Below are positions 20,245 to 33,726 of a stretch of DNA of 64,000 bases, one piece after another (position 1 is the first letter of the stretch; every line of letters starts with the position of its first letter). The stretch is from NCBI GenBank assembly GCA_963678705.1, contig OY783208.1, positions 14,753,782 through 14,817,781 on the forward strand, written 5' to 3'. Position numbers and translations under genes: made by a program. Source of the DNA: Panorpa germanica (taxonomy: Eukaryota; Arthropoda; Insecta; Mecoptera; Panorpidae). The notes below the pieces were generated by a model, which saw nothing but the letters and a program-made list of their open reading frames with translations, was not told where the DNA came from and did no database searches.

Positions 20245-23200
20245 TTACACTTCTATATTATTTTCTATCACAAAGTTTGTTACTATTTCCGCCGTTGCTT
20301 CACTTGTCATTAAACAGGACATATTAACTGGGAACTGTGCTACATTACATAAATCATTTAAAAGTCTATCAATTTTTGATGCTAAAAGATGACACCCTAG
20401 AATAATATGGTCCAAAGAACCTTCTTCTCCACATCTACAATTTGGTGTGTCTTTTATATTTATTTTGTATAGATGAGCTGGACATCTAGAATGCCCAGAT
20501 TTCATTCGACAATTTGTTGAAATATATCTTCGTGAATGGTTTTTATTAAACCATGTGGTTGTTGGAATTATTTGATTCGCTGCAAAAAAAAATTTTCCAG
20601 TACTTTGACTTTTCTCATTATATATATTCTGCCATTCTGCCATACAATTTTCTTTAATTATTTTTTTGGAATCATTTATTGATTAATTTATTTCGATTAT
20701 TTCCCCATCTACACAAGCTTCTTTGGCCAGTTTGTCAGCCATTTCGTTTCCTTTTATGCCTACATGTCCAGGAATCCAAATAAGTTTAACATTGATATCA
20801 TTTTTTTTCATTTTTAAAAGATATTCTTTAATTGAACATATTTTGTTATTATTATTGTTTTTGGATTTATTGTTATTTAAAGATACACAAACACTACGAG
20901 AATCTGTGAAGATTAATATATTTTTATTGTCAGTTTTTTGTATTATTTCTAGTAATTTCATAATTGCTGTTATTTCTGTATTATAAGAATTTGTGATGTT
21001 GTTAAGTTTGTATTTATACTGTTGATCTGTATTATAATTGAAAATGCCAATTCCTCCAGTTTTAGAGTTTTTTTCGAATGAACCATCGGTAAACCATATA
21101 CTCCAGTTTATATCATCTTTTGTTATATATTCCATATATTTTTGATAAGTTATTTCCTTACTGTCATTCTTCTTGAACAAATTTATTTCTGTATGTATTG
21201 TTGTCATGCTTATTTCTAATGGAAATTTGAAAAAAGGTATAATGTTGTGTACCTCTAAGTTCAAGTTATTATATCTATCAAAACTAGTTAAAAGTGCCGG
21301 TTTTTTATGAGTTGTCCAATATGGTTTATTATAAAGAACATATAGTTTAGATAATCTTGTATTTAAGGGGCCACATGAGTTATGTCTGTTTTTACAAAAG
21401 AAACTGTCTGATATTTGTTGTATTCTGATATTTACCGGAGGAATATTAGTTTGATAGTTGAGGATTTGGATTGGTGTTGAAACCATTGCACCTAATATTA
21501 TTCTTAAACATTTGTTTTGTATAATTTCAATTTTTTTTAATCTTGAGTTATTTGCGGTGCAGATCATAGTACTAGAATAGTCAATATGCGGTCTAACAAT
21601 AGCTTTATATATTTTTATTAAGGTTGTTGGGTGTGCGCCCCATTTGTATCCTGCTATACATCGCATCAAATTTAAGCCTTTTTGACATTTGTTAATAATA
21701 TGTGCAATTTCTTTCGCCCAAGTGCTTTTCGTATCAAAGAATATACCCAGAAATTTGGTATTTGAACTAACAGTTATATTTTTATTTCTGATGGTTATTT
21801 TTGGACTGCAGTTTATTCTATGCCTTGTAAATATAACTATTTTACTTTTTTCTGACGATATATTTAATTTGATTTCCTTTAGTAAAATATCTAGTTTTCT
21901 TAATTTCGATTGTAATCTGTTTTGAGCTATATCTTGTGTATGGCCCATACTATAAATAACCATGTCATCTGCATACATCAGTACTGTTGTGTTGTTATCT
22001 GATAATGTTGTTAACTTTTCTGTGTATATGTTGAATAATAAGGGAGATAATATTGAGCCTTGTGGAATTCCGTGATTACATAGTATAGGACCAGTTAACT
22101 TATTATTGTATCTAACTGTTATTTCTCTATTTTGGAAGTAGTTTATAATCCAGTTGGATATTTTGGAAGATATACCTATGTTTTCTACTTTTTCTTTTAA
22201 TATTTTTAGATTAACATTGTCATAAGCAGCTTCAATGTCAATGAAAGCAGCTATCATATAATGATTTTTACTGTATGTTCTTTGAATATCGATATTCAAT
22301 ATGTTTAAGTTATGCTGTGTACTTCTTGTTTTTCTAAACGCAAATTGTAACTCAGGTAATCTTTTATGATGTTCGAGATACCACTCCAGTCTGTTTTTGA
22401 TGATGGATTCCATAGTTTTGCCCATACATGATAGTAAAGTAATTGGTCTGAATGATTCTTCTTTGTTTGGATCTTTTCCTGTTTTTAATATAGGAACAAC
22501 GATATGTTTTTTCCAGTCTAATGGTATATCAGCAGTGTTTAATGACAGATTATATATTTGTGTAAGATGATTTATTGCATTGTCAGGTAAGTTTTGTATC
22601 ATTTTGTAATTTATTCTATCAAATCCTGTGCTACTGTTTTTATTATGATTTAACGCGAAATTTACTTCATTTTTATTTATGTTATTATCTAGAAAATTAT
22701 CTTTTACGATGGTGGTGGTAGTAATATTTAAATTGTTGTTCTGTGGAAATTTTTTTTTAATGAATTCTTCTATTAAATTTTCATTATCACTTATCCTTTT
22801 AGTACTATAGCTTTTATTGTTGATTTTTCTTATATTATTCCAGACAATGTTGGTTGTTGTGTTTGGGTTTAAATTCTCGCAGAAATTTTGCCATTCTATT
22901 TTTTTTCTGGCTCTAAAATAACGTCTGGTTTTAGCTTGATGTTTTTTATAATTTAAATAATTCGCCATTGTCATGTTTTTATTAAAAATAGTTAGTGCTA
23001 ATTTTCTTTGAGCTATCATTTTATTGCACTCTGTGTCCCACCAAGACGGTTTTATTTTATTAGGAGTTATATTATACAATCTGGTAGATGGGATATGTAT
23101 GTCTGCCGAATTATTAATAACATCTCTAAATTGGTTGTATTTGTTTTCAACATCTTGGGGATTACTTGTGATTCCATTTGTGCTAAGGTTTGAAATTCTG

Positions 23201-23973
23201 CTTTCTATTTCAAGGCTATATTTCTCCCAATCTGCTTTTCGGAAATTTCTCCTCGTTAAATATTCAGATGTACGGTAACGGTCTTTATTATAGTCATTCA
23301 AACAGAAAAAAATTGGGTAGTGATCACTACCTAAGCTATCTGCAAGAACTTGCCACGAAGTAATTTGTTGTGTTAACGTCATTGATACCAATGTGAGATC
23401 CAATATACTGTCCCTTGTACTGAGATTGCTTACTCTAGTTGGTTTATCATCGTTGATAATATTTAGATTTTCGTTTTCTATGAAATCTAACAATTCGTTA
23501 CCTTCATACTGACTACCTGGACAATTTATATCCCAAGCAAGATTAGTCGCGTTAAAATCTCCAGCAAGTATAACAGGAACATCTATTTGTTGTTTTATCT
23601 GTGACCAATTAGAATTAGATAGTTTATGATTCGGTTTAGCATAGATTGATAAAATACATATTACATCAGTTTCGTTATGTGTTAAAATTATTCCAGCTAT
23701 TTCGACCGAATTAAATGGGTTATTTAGCATTACTCGTTTATATTTTATAGATTTATGAATCAAGATAGCAACACCCCCGTGGGGATTATAGTTTGTATTC
23801 TGTATCCTATCTTCTCTTTCAATAAAATAACCTTTGATGTTGAAATTGAGATTTTTTGTTAAAAACGTTTCTGATAGTATGCATATATGTATGTTATGCT
23901 TCTGTAACATATGTTGTAGTTCCTCTTTAATATATCTGACTCCTCTGCAATTCCATTGAATAAAATTTATCAT
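20245..23973 (-). pseudogene. I-like LINE ORF2: APE endonuclease, RT, RNase H
   Basis: The frame starts MINFIQWNCRGV at 23973. The endonuclease shows ILSETFL, GDFNATNLAWD and SDHYPIFF. The reverse transcriptase shows AAFIDIEAAYDNV, GIPQGSILSPLLFNIY and VLMYADDMVIYS. RNase H follows with WFTDGSF, NTEITAIMKLLE, ILIFTDSRSV and IWIPGHVGIKGNEMADKLA. After residue 1096 a single in-frame TAA (20683-20685) is followed, in the same frame, by a further tail with CRCGEEGSLDHIILGC to 20245. The enzyme nicks the target and copies the element RNA into DNA. Only the one stop separates the tail from the rest. Confidence 0.92.
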
Positions 23974-24170
23974 TTTAACTGTTTTAATTAATGATTAATT
24001 TTTATATCTGATGTCTTGTTTTTCGATTTATTTATATATTTTATTTTTTCTTTATGTTTATATAATTGTTGTTGATTTAATATTTTAGTAAATTTATTAA
24101 CCGATTTGGTTTAGTGATGTGAATAGAGTTTTTATTAAAAAATAAACTTAATTTATATATTGATGTTTTC

Positions 24171-25596
24171 TTACGAGTTTGGCCATTGTACACTAGATAT
24201 TTGTTTCTTGTAGCTTCTAAGAGATTGGGATGTAATATTAGGGTCTTTGTTTGTATCTTTAATTTTATCATCATTATTTTTATTATATATTGATTTATAG
24301 CAGGTATCATTATCATAATTTTCCATTGTAATATCAGGTTTCTCTTGGTTGATTTGCTTTCTGTTTTTTTCTTGATTAGTTTTCTTAAGGAATGTGTCAC
24401 TTTCTTCATTGTTAGGTTTCTTTTCTTCTCTTCTTCTTTTTGGAAGTGGTTGTTTAGTGGATGTCGTAGGTTGTGGTTGACTGTAAGATCTTTGTAATGA
24501 GTTACCTGTATTTGATTTATTCACTCTGGTATTGGTTCTTCTGGTTAAAGGGTTTGGTTTGTATGTTGGAATTATGTTGATACTATTGTATTTATTAGTG
24601 ATATTGGGAAAAGTCTCATTGTAGTTTAGAGCTTCAAAAGAGTTTTGAGTTCTTACTGAGTATAAATAGTCTGTATTTTTTTCTGTTAATTCTAATTTTG
24701 CTTCATAAAAACTGAGATTGTGTTGGGCCATGAGATCTTTTATCTTGATTTGTCTTTTTTTTAGGACATTCATTGTCTGTAGCCTCGTGGTTAAGTTTAC
24801 AATTTATGCATGTCGGATTAGGAGATGTGCATGCAGTACGTAAATGATCTTCACTTCCGCAGAATTTACATTTTGCTACTTTTGCTCTACATTTTGTGGC
24901 TGCATGTCCAAATTTAAAACAATTATAACATTGTATCGTCTGTTGTACAAATGGTTCACATGCTCGTCTCACTCTCCACATGTAAACATAAGCAGGAATA
25001 GCAAGTCCTTCAAAGAATAATTTCACTGTTGTACTGGGTTCATATTTAATAGCTCCGTCAACTCTTAGTTTTCGATTTAACCTTTGCACTCTCGTTACTT
25101 TAAAAGGTGGACACTCTATATTATTTAAAATTGTATCTTCCGAATATTCAATATCAACACCTTTTATAATAGCAACTTTTGTGCACCAGTAAAATGGGAT
25201 AAACGCTTCATACCCATTGTTTTTCAGCAATGTTGATTTGGTAATTTCGTTAGCTAGTACTGCATTAGCACATTGAACGATTACTCTATTTCTTCCCACT
25301 TTTTTAATTTCTATTATATTAGATTTATTGCTAATTTTACAAATTATTTCTGCTAATTTAAGAGAACTAAAAAATGTATTTCCATCACTATTATTTTTAA
25401 CTATCATTACTTTATACGAGTCATATTTTGTTTCTGTGTTGTATAAATTATTAAATATTTTTTTAACATTGTCACTATTGTTATTTAAGTTTTCTGTTAT
25501 ATCACTGGATGTTTTATCTGTAGGAAATGCTTTGTTAGTCACAGAGTTGTTTTTATTGATCGGATTTTTATCGGGAGGTTCAACCTCCATATCCAT
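24171..25596 (-). pseudogene. I-like LINE ORF1 (gag-like, CCHC knuckles)
   Basis: The ATG at 25596 opens a 297-codon frame with an RNA-binding middle part and three zinc knuckles (CYNCFKFGHAATKC, CKFCGSEDHLRTAC and CINCKLNHEATDNEC). After the third knuckle, at a run of A residues near 24750, the expected continuation (IKIKDLMAQHNLSFYEAKLE) lies in a neighbouring frame that stays open to about 24171 and is Thr/Gln/Lys rich. A one-base change in the homopolymer is the likely cause. The protein would coat the element RNA. Confidence 0.88.
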
Positions 25597-25798
25597 ATTG
25601 TTAATTAACCAGTGATAATTAAATAGAAGTTACTTCACTTCTTATTAATAACACTTAATAATAATATAAATTATAATTTAAATAAAAATAAATCACGAAA
25701 AAAAAATATTATAATTTGCAAAAAAAAGATCACTATTTATTTTATTGTTTTGTTTATTGTAAATACGTGCGCTCACCAAGAAGACTCGATGTAAACTG

Positions 25799-25810
25799 AC
25801 TAAGAGTTTA
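25799..25810. repeat. Target duplication, right, of I-like LINE
   Basis: Second copy of ACTAAGAGTTTA, after which unit sequence resumes. Confidence 0.88.
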
Positions 25811-26062
25811 AATTTAGCAATTTCTTTTTGTAATAATTAAAGAAACGATAAAAGGACAATATAGCACATGAGATGCTGGTCCAGAGTGTAGGTAGAAATG
25901 AATGAAGCAAGAGAGAGGTACATTGACAAGGAATAAGAGAATTTAATAATGCCTTAACTGTTGAAATAAAATATAATATGTTCGTTGACTGTAAGGGCGC
26001 AGAAATAATTTGAAAAAAAAAATCATTAATGAAGTAAAGACATCCGTATCCAACGAATCGGA

Positions 26063-26383
26063 CTAATAAGCTAAATTCACATCCATATCTTCCTCAGATA
26101 GATTAAGGTGTTTTGAATTCGATGAATGAAAGTAATCCGACATATGAGCAAAATTCATTGAAATGGAGTCATCCATATCTTCATCTAATAAATCAAGAAG
26201 CTTCGACTCCTCCTCCAGATCCATGTCCACCATGCGCTCCACAAGCTCTAACTGCATTTCTTCATCTTTATTCACAAAGTGAAACTGGTGACAAGAAGGA
26301 CAACCTTTAGTTTTAAAGCACTCTTTGATGCATTCTTTTTGGAACACATAACCAGAGATAAGTCGCTTGAAAAAGCAATTCAA
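26063..26383 (-). pseudogene. Inverted RING paralog, 5'-truncated, copy 2
   Basis: Same last-exon remnant as in copy 1, differing at a few residues (ECIKECFKTKGC). The frame is open to NLAY but has no first exon. The sequence on its 5' side again matches the + RING intron. Confidence 0.6.
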
Positions 26384-28319
26384 AAGTTAGCAACAAATGC
26401 TTATTGGTAACAGCAAGTGCAGTCATGTGTGGTGAATTATGCCTTAATGTCTATAAAACTGTAAAATGAAATAATCTGTCTATAACATATACTTCTGCAT
26501 CCCGCGGTTTTTTTCTAGGCTGCTATAATTATCTTACTATTATAATGTTCGTAATGTTCCAATTTAACATGGAAAACTCATAAGAACTCATAGATATTTA
26601 TATATATACATATATATTTCCGGTAACAAAATCTATATGATATCTTCTAAACGGCGTCTACAAAGTTTTCTTAATTTTGATATTATGTAAAGGACGAATT
26701 TCTAAGACTTTCTACGTCCCTGAATTTCCCTGGAAAAAATTATTCTGGAAAAACTGGAAAATTCGAAAAAATACTTTTGCAAATATCTGACGAACTAGAA
26801 AGGATAGAAAACTGAAATTTGGTATGTGTATTGAGATCATAATTGTGCACATTTGCCAATAGTTGGACATTTGAAATTTAAGTTTATTTATAGTTCAGTT
26901 TCTCACATTTTTTCATATAAAATGTCTACTTTATCGGCTAGAGATGGCGAAATTACTCCATCTGTCGGAATACAAATGAAGATAAAGTTGATGCGAACTA
27001 TAGTTGAAGTGAAATAGTTATAGAAACGTCACTAAATAGGGCACTTCACCAAATTGTTTACTGGGTATCATGTGTTAAACGATTATTACAAATAAAAAAT
27101 AAAATAACTCTAAGAAAGTAGACGGAAATGATACTTTATTTTGTTTAAGGAGGATCTAAAATTGTAAAACTATTTTACGAGTTTTGCGAGCACAAACTTA
27201 CGCAGGCTAAATATATAATTATTCATTAATAATAATTATTCTCTATTTATTAATAATATTCGACTCCCATATTTTTTTCAGTGCGGCTCTGGTCAAGGGT
27301 AGGTACATCAGCAAATAAATAATTATGAAAATGGGCAAGTTGGTATCAAAATGACTAATATATTTAATATGAAATGTCACACATTGGCTAGGGCGTGAAC
27401 CACCCCCTGAAATTTAACAGATTTAAAAAAAAAAACAAATAATTAATAAACTTAAGAAGTAGTGGGAGAAATTCCATAAAAAGTGTAGAGTTTATCATAA
27501 CCTGTTAATAGTCACTAATTAAAAGTGAAGACAAGTATTTCAAAAAACATTTTAAAGAAGTAATAATTCAGTTGGAAGATATTGTATCTGCTTCTACGGC
27601 TTCATTTTTAAATTCGTTTTTTTTGTTTAATTATATATAATTTGTGTCTGTTGTAATTTTAAGTATACATATTTTTATATAATTTTAATTTATTAGGCTT
27701 TGGCTTATTCAGCCTTCTAGCCATTCTAAAATACAAATAAATATTACATTATGTAATATATGTTAATTTCTATAAAACTGTACTATACATTGATCAAATT
27801 CACCAGAACCTTAAATGTCCAATTGTTTTTTAATAACTTCTTATAATTAATTAAACTGTTGTTCTATCCCCCTTTGCAAAGAGACATCTGTTTAGTGTGT
27901 ATGCGTTGAATTAAATAAAATAATTCGTAATTTCATTTCAAATTTTAATTCTATTTTCAAATTGAAATATTTAACTAGTTCAAAATTAAAATAACCTACT
28001 CATAGAAAAGAAAGTATATATAGAATGGAAACTCAGCTATATTTTGGGAACTTTTTTTAACGATAAACTGCTGCTGCTGCACTACTATTTTACCCGGGTT
28101 TACAACCACTTTTTTTAAATAAATATTGGTCCTCATAAAAATATATTATAAAGATATAAATTACACAATCTTTAGTACAACAACACATTTATTTCATTAC
28201 AATATTTATTACATTTACAATAAAATTTTATTTTAATTGTTTCATACATTTTATTTTAGATGTTTTTTTTTTTAATTTTTCATAATATTTATAAGCTGCA
28301 TTACTTATTTCATCTTATG
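26384..28319. other. Long noncoding part of the unit, copy 2
   Basis: No gene is seen. It contains a very short TA run near 26599-26616 and the LINE-like tail near 27697-27730. Confidence 0.5.
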
Positions 28320-28730
28320 AGTTTTTTTTTACCTCTTAGGGCTTTATGTACATTTTTAACCCACGTTTGTAGGTAATGCTTGCTAAATAAGTTTACAAAC
28401 TCTACTTGTAGATCATGTTGCTTGCATGTAAAAACATTATTATTAACAAGCACTTTCATCATTTCATCGCATAGTTTTTGCAATGTGTTTGCCTTATTTG
28501 ATAATGATGGTAAGTAGTAATGTGCTACTTGGCAAATATCGCCAAATATCCCGCTATGTAAGCATTAATTTCCTCAGTAATTTTATTTGGCGGAGCGAAT
28601 GTGAGGATAGTTGGATGCAGTTCCAATTTAGATCTCAGTAAAAGACGTTTTTCTGTAATACTTTTACCTGGAAATAAATTTTATAACTATTATCAGTAGC
28701 AATGTATCAAGAATAATTTAAAATATAGTT
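28320..28730 (-). pseudogene. THAP transposase remnant, C-terminal part cut off by Polinton
   Basis: This is the last exon of the gene whose 5' exons lie at 46199-46807, beyond the Polinton. It reads SITEKRLLLRSKLELHPT, EEINAYIAGYLA, a frameshift, then FTCKQHDLQVEFVNLFSKHY and TWVKNVHKALRGKKK. The YIAGY motif and the C-x3-H followed by a hydrophobic helix resemble the C-terminal end of P-element/THAP9-type transposases. Confidence 0.55.
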
Positions 28731-28736
28731 AAATAT
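28731..28736. repeat. Polinton target duplication, left (AAATAT)
   Basis: AAATAT is repeated directly after the element at 46193-46198. The empty site in copy 4 (near 54650) has it once. Confidence 0.93.
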
Positions 28737-28911
28737 AGTAGTTGTACAAAGCGGGTTCTGGCTTAAATTTGAAGTTGAGTTAGAAATTATTGGGGTGGGG
28801 ATGCATATAGGTCACGGTATGAAGAAGGGGGCGTGGCTAGATAATGTTGGGGGTAATAGTGGGGTGAGGAGTGAGGGGTAAGTGGATAAGCTGTGTTGTG
28901 ATTGGTTTAGA
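28737..28911 (+). repeat. Polinton terminal inverted repeat, left
   Basis: 175 bases match 46018-46192 in reverse complement with 4 mismatches and no gaps. The inner half is G-rich on this strand. Confidence 0.95.
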
Positions 28912-29409
28912 AGATGATGACCTCATTACAGACTTTATCTCTAGGTACAGTCTCTTTAATATCCTAGGATATGAGTGAGAAAGCAGTATATGAAAGAGTG
29001 AGATAGCGATAATAAGTATTACGTGTGTGTTAATATTGGTGTAGAAGATATGATCGTAATTATTGCATTCTTCGTCAATTTCCGGAAACCAGTCGTTTAT
29101 GTTCGTGTCCTAGATGTATCTGTGGATGCAGTCAGTATAAGATCATAGCGTATTTCTTGTTATTAGTTGTAATTATGATTACGGTAAAAAGACATAGTTG
29201 GTACTACTGCAAGTATATACTCATATATATTCCCACTTATGCATTTTGATGCATGTATGCATATGTAACGGGATTCTGTTGGTGGAGGTGGGATTTAATA
29301 TGGAGTGGTAGAGATGGTAAATTCATGTATAAATGTCACTTAAATAGAGATGATGTTTAGATGTAATTACAGAGTAATGTTTTCTTAGTTTAAACTAAAG
29401 TTTAATAGT
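28912..29409. other. Polinton left subterminal noncoding region
   Basis: No reading frame is supported. The stretch probably holds the promoter of the first plus-strand genes. Confidence 0.5.
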
Positions 29410-29766
29410 ATGAACGGATTTAAGAATATTCCAGACGTAACATATTTGTTGGATTCGGGGGATATACGCGTCGGCATTGATAGTGAAGATAGATATTATG
29501 TGCAGGATATAACTGACGATTTTGATATAGATGACTGTGATCCAGTGGATATGACGGATGAAGAAAAGAAGACATACGAGAAAATTATAGAGAGTTATGC
29601 TGATGAAATATTAATAGGTCATGAAGAAATTGAAATACAGGAAGAAGATTCCGATGTGGAAATCATAGAATTATTAGAGAGTGATAGTGAAGTTATTGAA
29701 ATATTAGACTCGGACGATGAAACTGTACAAGTGTTAGACTCTGATGACGAAATTGTAAAAGTATAA
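29410..29766 (+). CDS. Polinton small acidic protein with SIM-like repeats
   Basis: The 118-residue frame is strongly acidic. Its C-terminal half contains a degenerate repeat (VEIIELLESDSE, VIEILDSDDE, VQVLDSDDE) of branched hydrophobic residues followed by Asp/Ser/Glu, which looks like consecutive SUMO-interacting motifs. I recognise no domain. It lies about 110 bp before the polymerase on the same strand and may be co-expressed with it. Function is unknown; the SUMO link is inference from the motif alone. Confidence 0.6.
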   Translation: MNGFKNIPDVTYLLDSGDIRVGIDSEDRYYVQDITDDFDIDDCDPVDMTDEEKKTYEKIIESYADEILIGHEEIEIQEEDSDVEIIELLESDSEVIEILDSDDETVQVLDSDDEIVKV

Positions 29767-29874
29767 CATAGTGATTAATGCATTTTTTTTTATGTAAAAT
29801 TCTATAAATAAATGAACTTTTAAAAGCAATTGTTATTTATATTTTGATTTTGAAACTGAAATATATAATTTAAA

Positions 29875-32800
29875 ATGGATAACGGTTGTAAGATTATTAA
29901 GCATATGAGAACAATTATTGAACATTTGAATAGTTTAAATTATTCAAGTATTCAGTGGAAAAAGTGGTCTGATTATAATAAAATAAATATAAGGTTGTTA
30001 AATAAGTTATTAAAAAATAATAAAAATACCTATTCAATTGGATATAAGCGAAGTATTGAAAGCAATATAAGTGTCTTAAAATATTTTCAAACATTGTTAG
30101 AAAATAAACAAAAAGTTGGAGGAGGACCTATAAATAGTTCAAGACGCAGTGATCGAATTAAATGGCAGGAAATAAATTCATCATTTAAAGGACGTGTTAG
30201 AACAGGAGTGTTAAATAATTTAAGTCATATTGATCCATTACAATTTTTAAATGATGCATTTTATATGTTTGCATCTAGAATTAAAAATGCTTTAAAAAAA
30301 TATAGTGCTTTAAAAGTTAACGTAATATTTTGTGGTGAATTTGTTTTACCATCAGCTAAAGAAGAGGAACATATATTTGAATACAAATATTTTAATACTA
30401 AAAATAATGAAATTTTTGTATCAACAGACTTAAAACATTGGTATAAGGAAAATGTTATTGACATTGTATTAAAAGATTTAGAAACTTTTCAAGAAAATCA
30501 AAGTGGATGGGCTCTATATAAAATAGTGAATATGATAGTAAATATAAATCAATTTGTTCCATTTTATGGTTCATCATTTATTGACTTACTAGTTGAAATA
30601 AAACGAAAAAAGGCTGTAATAAATGTTCAGAATGAAGATGATAAATGTTTTGTATGGGCAGTATTATCAGCGCTTTATCCAGCAAAATATAATGCTGAAA
30701 AAGTATCGTCTTATAAGAGATATGTAAATTGTCTTAATTTAAATGGTATTAAATTTCCAATGACGTTATCACAAGTTTCAAAATTTGAAAAACTAAATAA
30801 TATAACAATAAATGTGTATATTTTAAAAAAGAGCAAGAAAACATTTAGAACTATTCCTGTATATGTAAGTAAAATATATGAAAGTAAACGTATACATTTA
30901 TTAATGATTCAAAGTGATTATGAAGTAGAAGATGAAGAGGATGAAGAAGATGTTGTTGAAAGTAATAATGAGGAATGTGACAATAAAATAAAATTTCATT
31001 TTTGTTGGATAAAGAATTTATCAAGACTTGTTAGTAATCAACTTTCAAAAACAAATTGTAAGAAATTTATATGTGATCGATGTTTACATTTCTTTAGATA
31101 TGAGTGCAAGTTTAAGGAACATTTACAAGACTGTGTTGGATTAGGACTGAGACCAGTTAAACCGATAATGCCAGTTGAAAATTCTAATATACTTGAGTTT
31201 AAAAACTTTAAGAGAAAAATTAGAAATGCATGTGTTATTTATGCAGACTTTGAAAGTATATTGGATAGTAATGTGACAAATATTGAAACCAAGGGGGTAT
31301 ATCAAACACATATTGCACATAGCGTTGGATATTATGTAAAATATTCATATGATGACTCTAAATCTTATTATAATAGTTATCGTGGTGAAGATTGTGTTCA
31401 GTGGTTTGTAAATGAATTAAAAGAGATTGCTTATAATGTTGAGGATATAATAAAAAATATATTACCAATGAAAACATTGACGGCTCAACAAAAGATGGAA
31501 TATTTAAATGCAATAAATTGTCATATATGTAAAAAACCGTTGCAACAAGACCGTGTTCGAGATCATTGTCATTTAACAGGAAATTATAGAGGACCAGCTC
31601 ATAATGAATGTAATTTAAATTATAATGAAAGTTATGTGATTCCAATAATTTTTCACAATTTATCATCTTATGATTCACATTTTATAATAATTGATTTAGC
31701 TACCGGAATAAGTGGAAGAACCTCTGTGCTACCAATTAATAAAGAAAAATATATTTCATTTACGAAATATGTGTATGGAACTAATATTTCATTAAGATTT
31801 ATTGATTCATATCGATTTATGGCTAGTTCCTTAAGTAATTTAGCATCTTATTTACCAAATAATAAACTAAAAAATTTAAAATTAGAATTTAACAATTTAA
31901 GCAATGAAGAATTTACTTTGTTAAGTAAAAAAGGTGTATTTCCTTATGATTATATAAATTCCTGGGAAAAGTTAAATGAGACAGCTTTACCACCTCAGAA
32001 TATTTTTTTTAATTTATTAAATGAGAGTTACTTATCAGATACAGATTACAAACATGCACAAGACATATGGAATACATTTCATATCAAAACACTTGGTGAT
32101 TATTCAGATTTGTACTTAAAAACCGATGTGTTATTACTTTGTGACATATTTGAAAATTTTCGAGATAATTGTTTAGACACGTATAAATTAGATCCAGTGC
32201 ATTATGTTTCTGCCCCAGGGTTATCTTGGGATTCTATGTTAAAAATAACAAAAATTAAACTTGAATTGTTTACTGATATAAATGTGTGGCTATTTATAGA
32301 GAAGGGTATCAGAGGTGGTATAAGTCAATGTTCAAACAGATATGCAGAGGCCAATAACAAATACATGAATGAAAAGTATAAACCTGAATTACCTTCTAAA
32401 TATCTAATGTATTTGGATGTTAATAACTTATACGGTCATGCAATGTCTCAATTCCTACCATATGGAAATTTTAAATGGTTAAACAACCAAGAAATATTGG
32501 AAATAAGTAATACTATATGCAATTTGTCAGAAACTAGCAATACTGGTTACATTTTAGAAGTAGATTTAACTTATCCTCAAAGTTTACATAATCTCCATAA
32601 AGATTTACCGCTTTGTCCTGAGCATTGTATTCCACCGGGAAGTAAACATAAAAAACTTTTAACTACTTTATATGATAAGGAGAAATATATAATTCATTAT
32701 AGTAATTTAAAGCAATGTATACATTTAGGAATGCAAGTATCAAAAATACATCGAGTTTTAAAATTTACTCAATCACCGTGGCTTAAAAGCTATATCGATT

Positions 32801-33661
32801 TAAATACAGAAAAAAAAAAAATGGCTACCAATGATTTTGAAAAAAACTTGTATAAATTAATGAATAATAGTGTATTTGATAAGACAATGGAAAATGTTAG
32901 AAAACATCGTGATATAAAATTAAAAACTAAATGGGGTGGTCGTTATGGAGTAAAAAGTTTAATAGCACGACCTAATTTTCATAGCCGAACAATTTTTAAT
33001 AAAAATGTTGTGGCTATTGAACTGTTAAAACTTAATATTACATTTAATAAACCTATATATGTTGGCTTTTCAATATTAGATTTATCTAAAACAGTAATGT
33101 ATGATTTTCATTATAATTATATGCAAAAAGAATTTTTTAATAATAATTTAAAGTTATTATATATTGATACTGACTCGTTAATATATGAAATTATCACATC
33201 AGATATTTATGAAACTATAAAACGCGATATAAGTAAGTTTGATACAAGTGATTATAAAGAAAACAATCAATATAATATTCCCCGTGTAAATAAAAAGGTA
33301 TTGGGTTTAATGAAGGATGAAAATAACGGTAAAATTATGACTCACTTTATAGGACTAAGATCGAAAATGTATACAATAAAAGTTAATAATAATGATATTA
33401 TAAAAAAAATAAAAGGAATAAAGACAAGTGTAGTAAAAAACCATATTTCTTTTGAAGATTATGAAAATTGTTTAAGAACTTTAAATGAAAAAAAACTGTA
33501 CTCAAAGAGGAATAGTTTCAAAATTGCATAATGTGTACTCTATTAAGCAAACAAAAATTGCTTTAAGTCCTTTTGATGATAAACGGTGTATTATAAAAAA
33601 TAGTACCGATACTTTGCCTTGGGGTTTTGATAGTTTTAGTGAGAGCGATTTATTGTTATAA
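29875..33661 (+). CDS. Polinton DNA polymerase B region
   Basis: The long open part has, in order, a Cys-containing [12 protein letters not shown] stretch near residue 257 that is usual before the exonuclease in Polinton polymerases, a C2H2 finger (CDRCLHFF ... HLQDC) near 397-420, the 3'-5' exonuclease motif YADFES near 455, a Cys/His cluster (CHICKKPL ... [14 protein letters not shown]) near 548-575, and polymerase motifs A ([11 protein letters not shown], about 844), B ([14 protein letters not shown], about 993) and C ([10 protein letters not shown], about 1095). It would replicate the element. This is one of the parts that is not fully intact. Confidence 0.93.
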
Positions 33662-33726
33662 GTATATTTTTAATGTAAAAATAAATACATATTTATAATA
33701 ACCAATAGTTTTATTTATTTAAAATG

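Larger units (their letters stand above)
20061..25798 (-). mobile_element. I-like LINE, nearly full length (5738 bp)
   Basis: The poly-T block at 20061 is the 3' end. A 5' untranslated stretch of about 200 bp precedes ORF1 at the other side. ORF1 has three CCHC knuckles and ORF2 has endonuclease, reverse transcriptase and RNase H, an arrangement typical of the I group of non-LTR elements. A 12-bp target duplication flanks it. One frameshift in ORF1 and one stop near the end of ORF2 are the only clear lesions, so the copy is recent. Confidence 0.92.
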
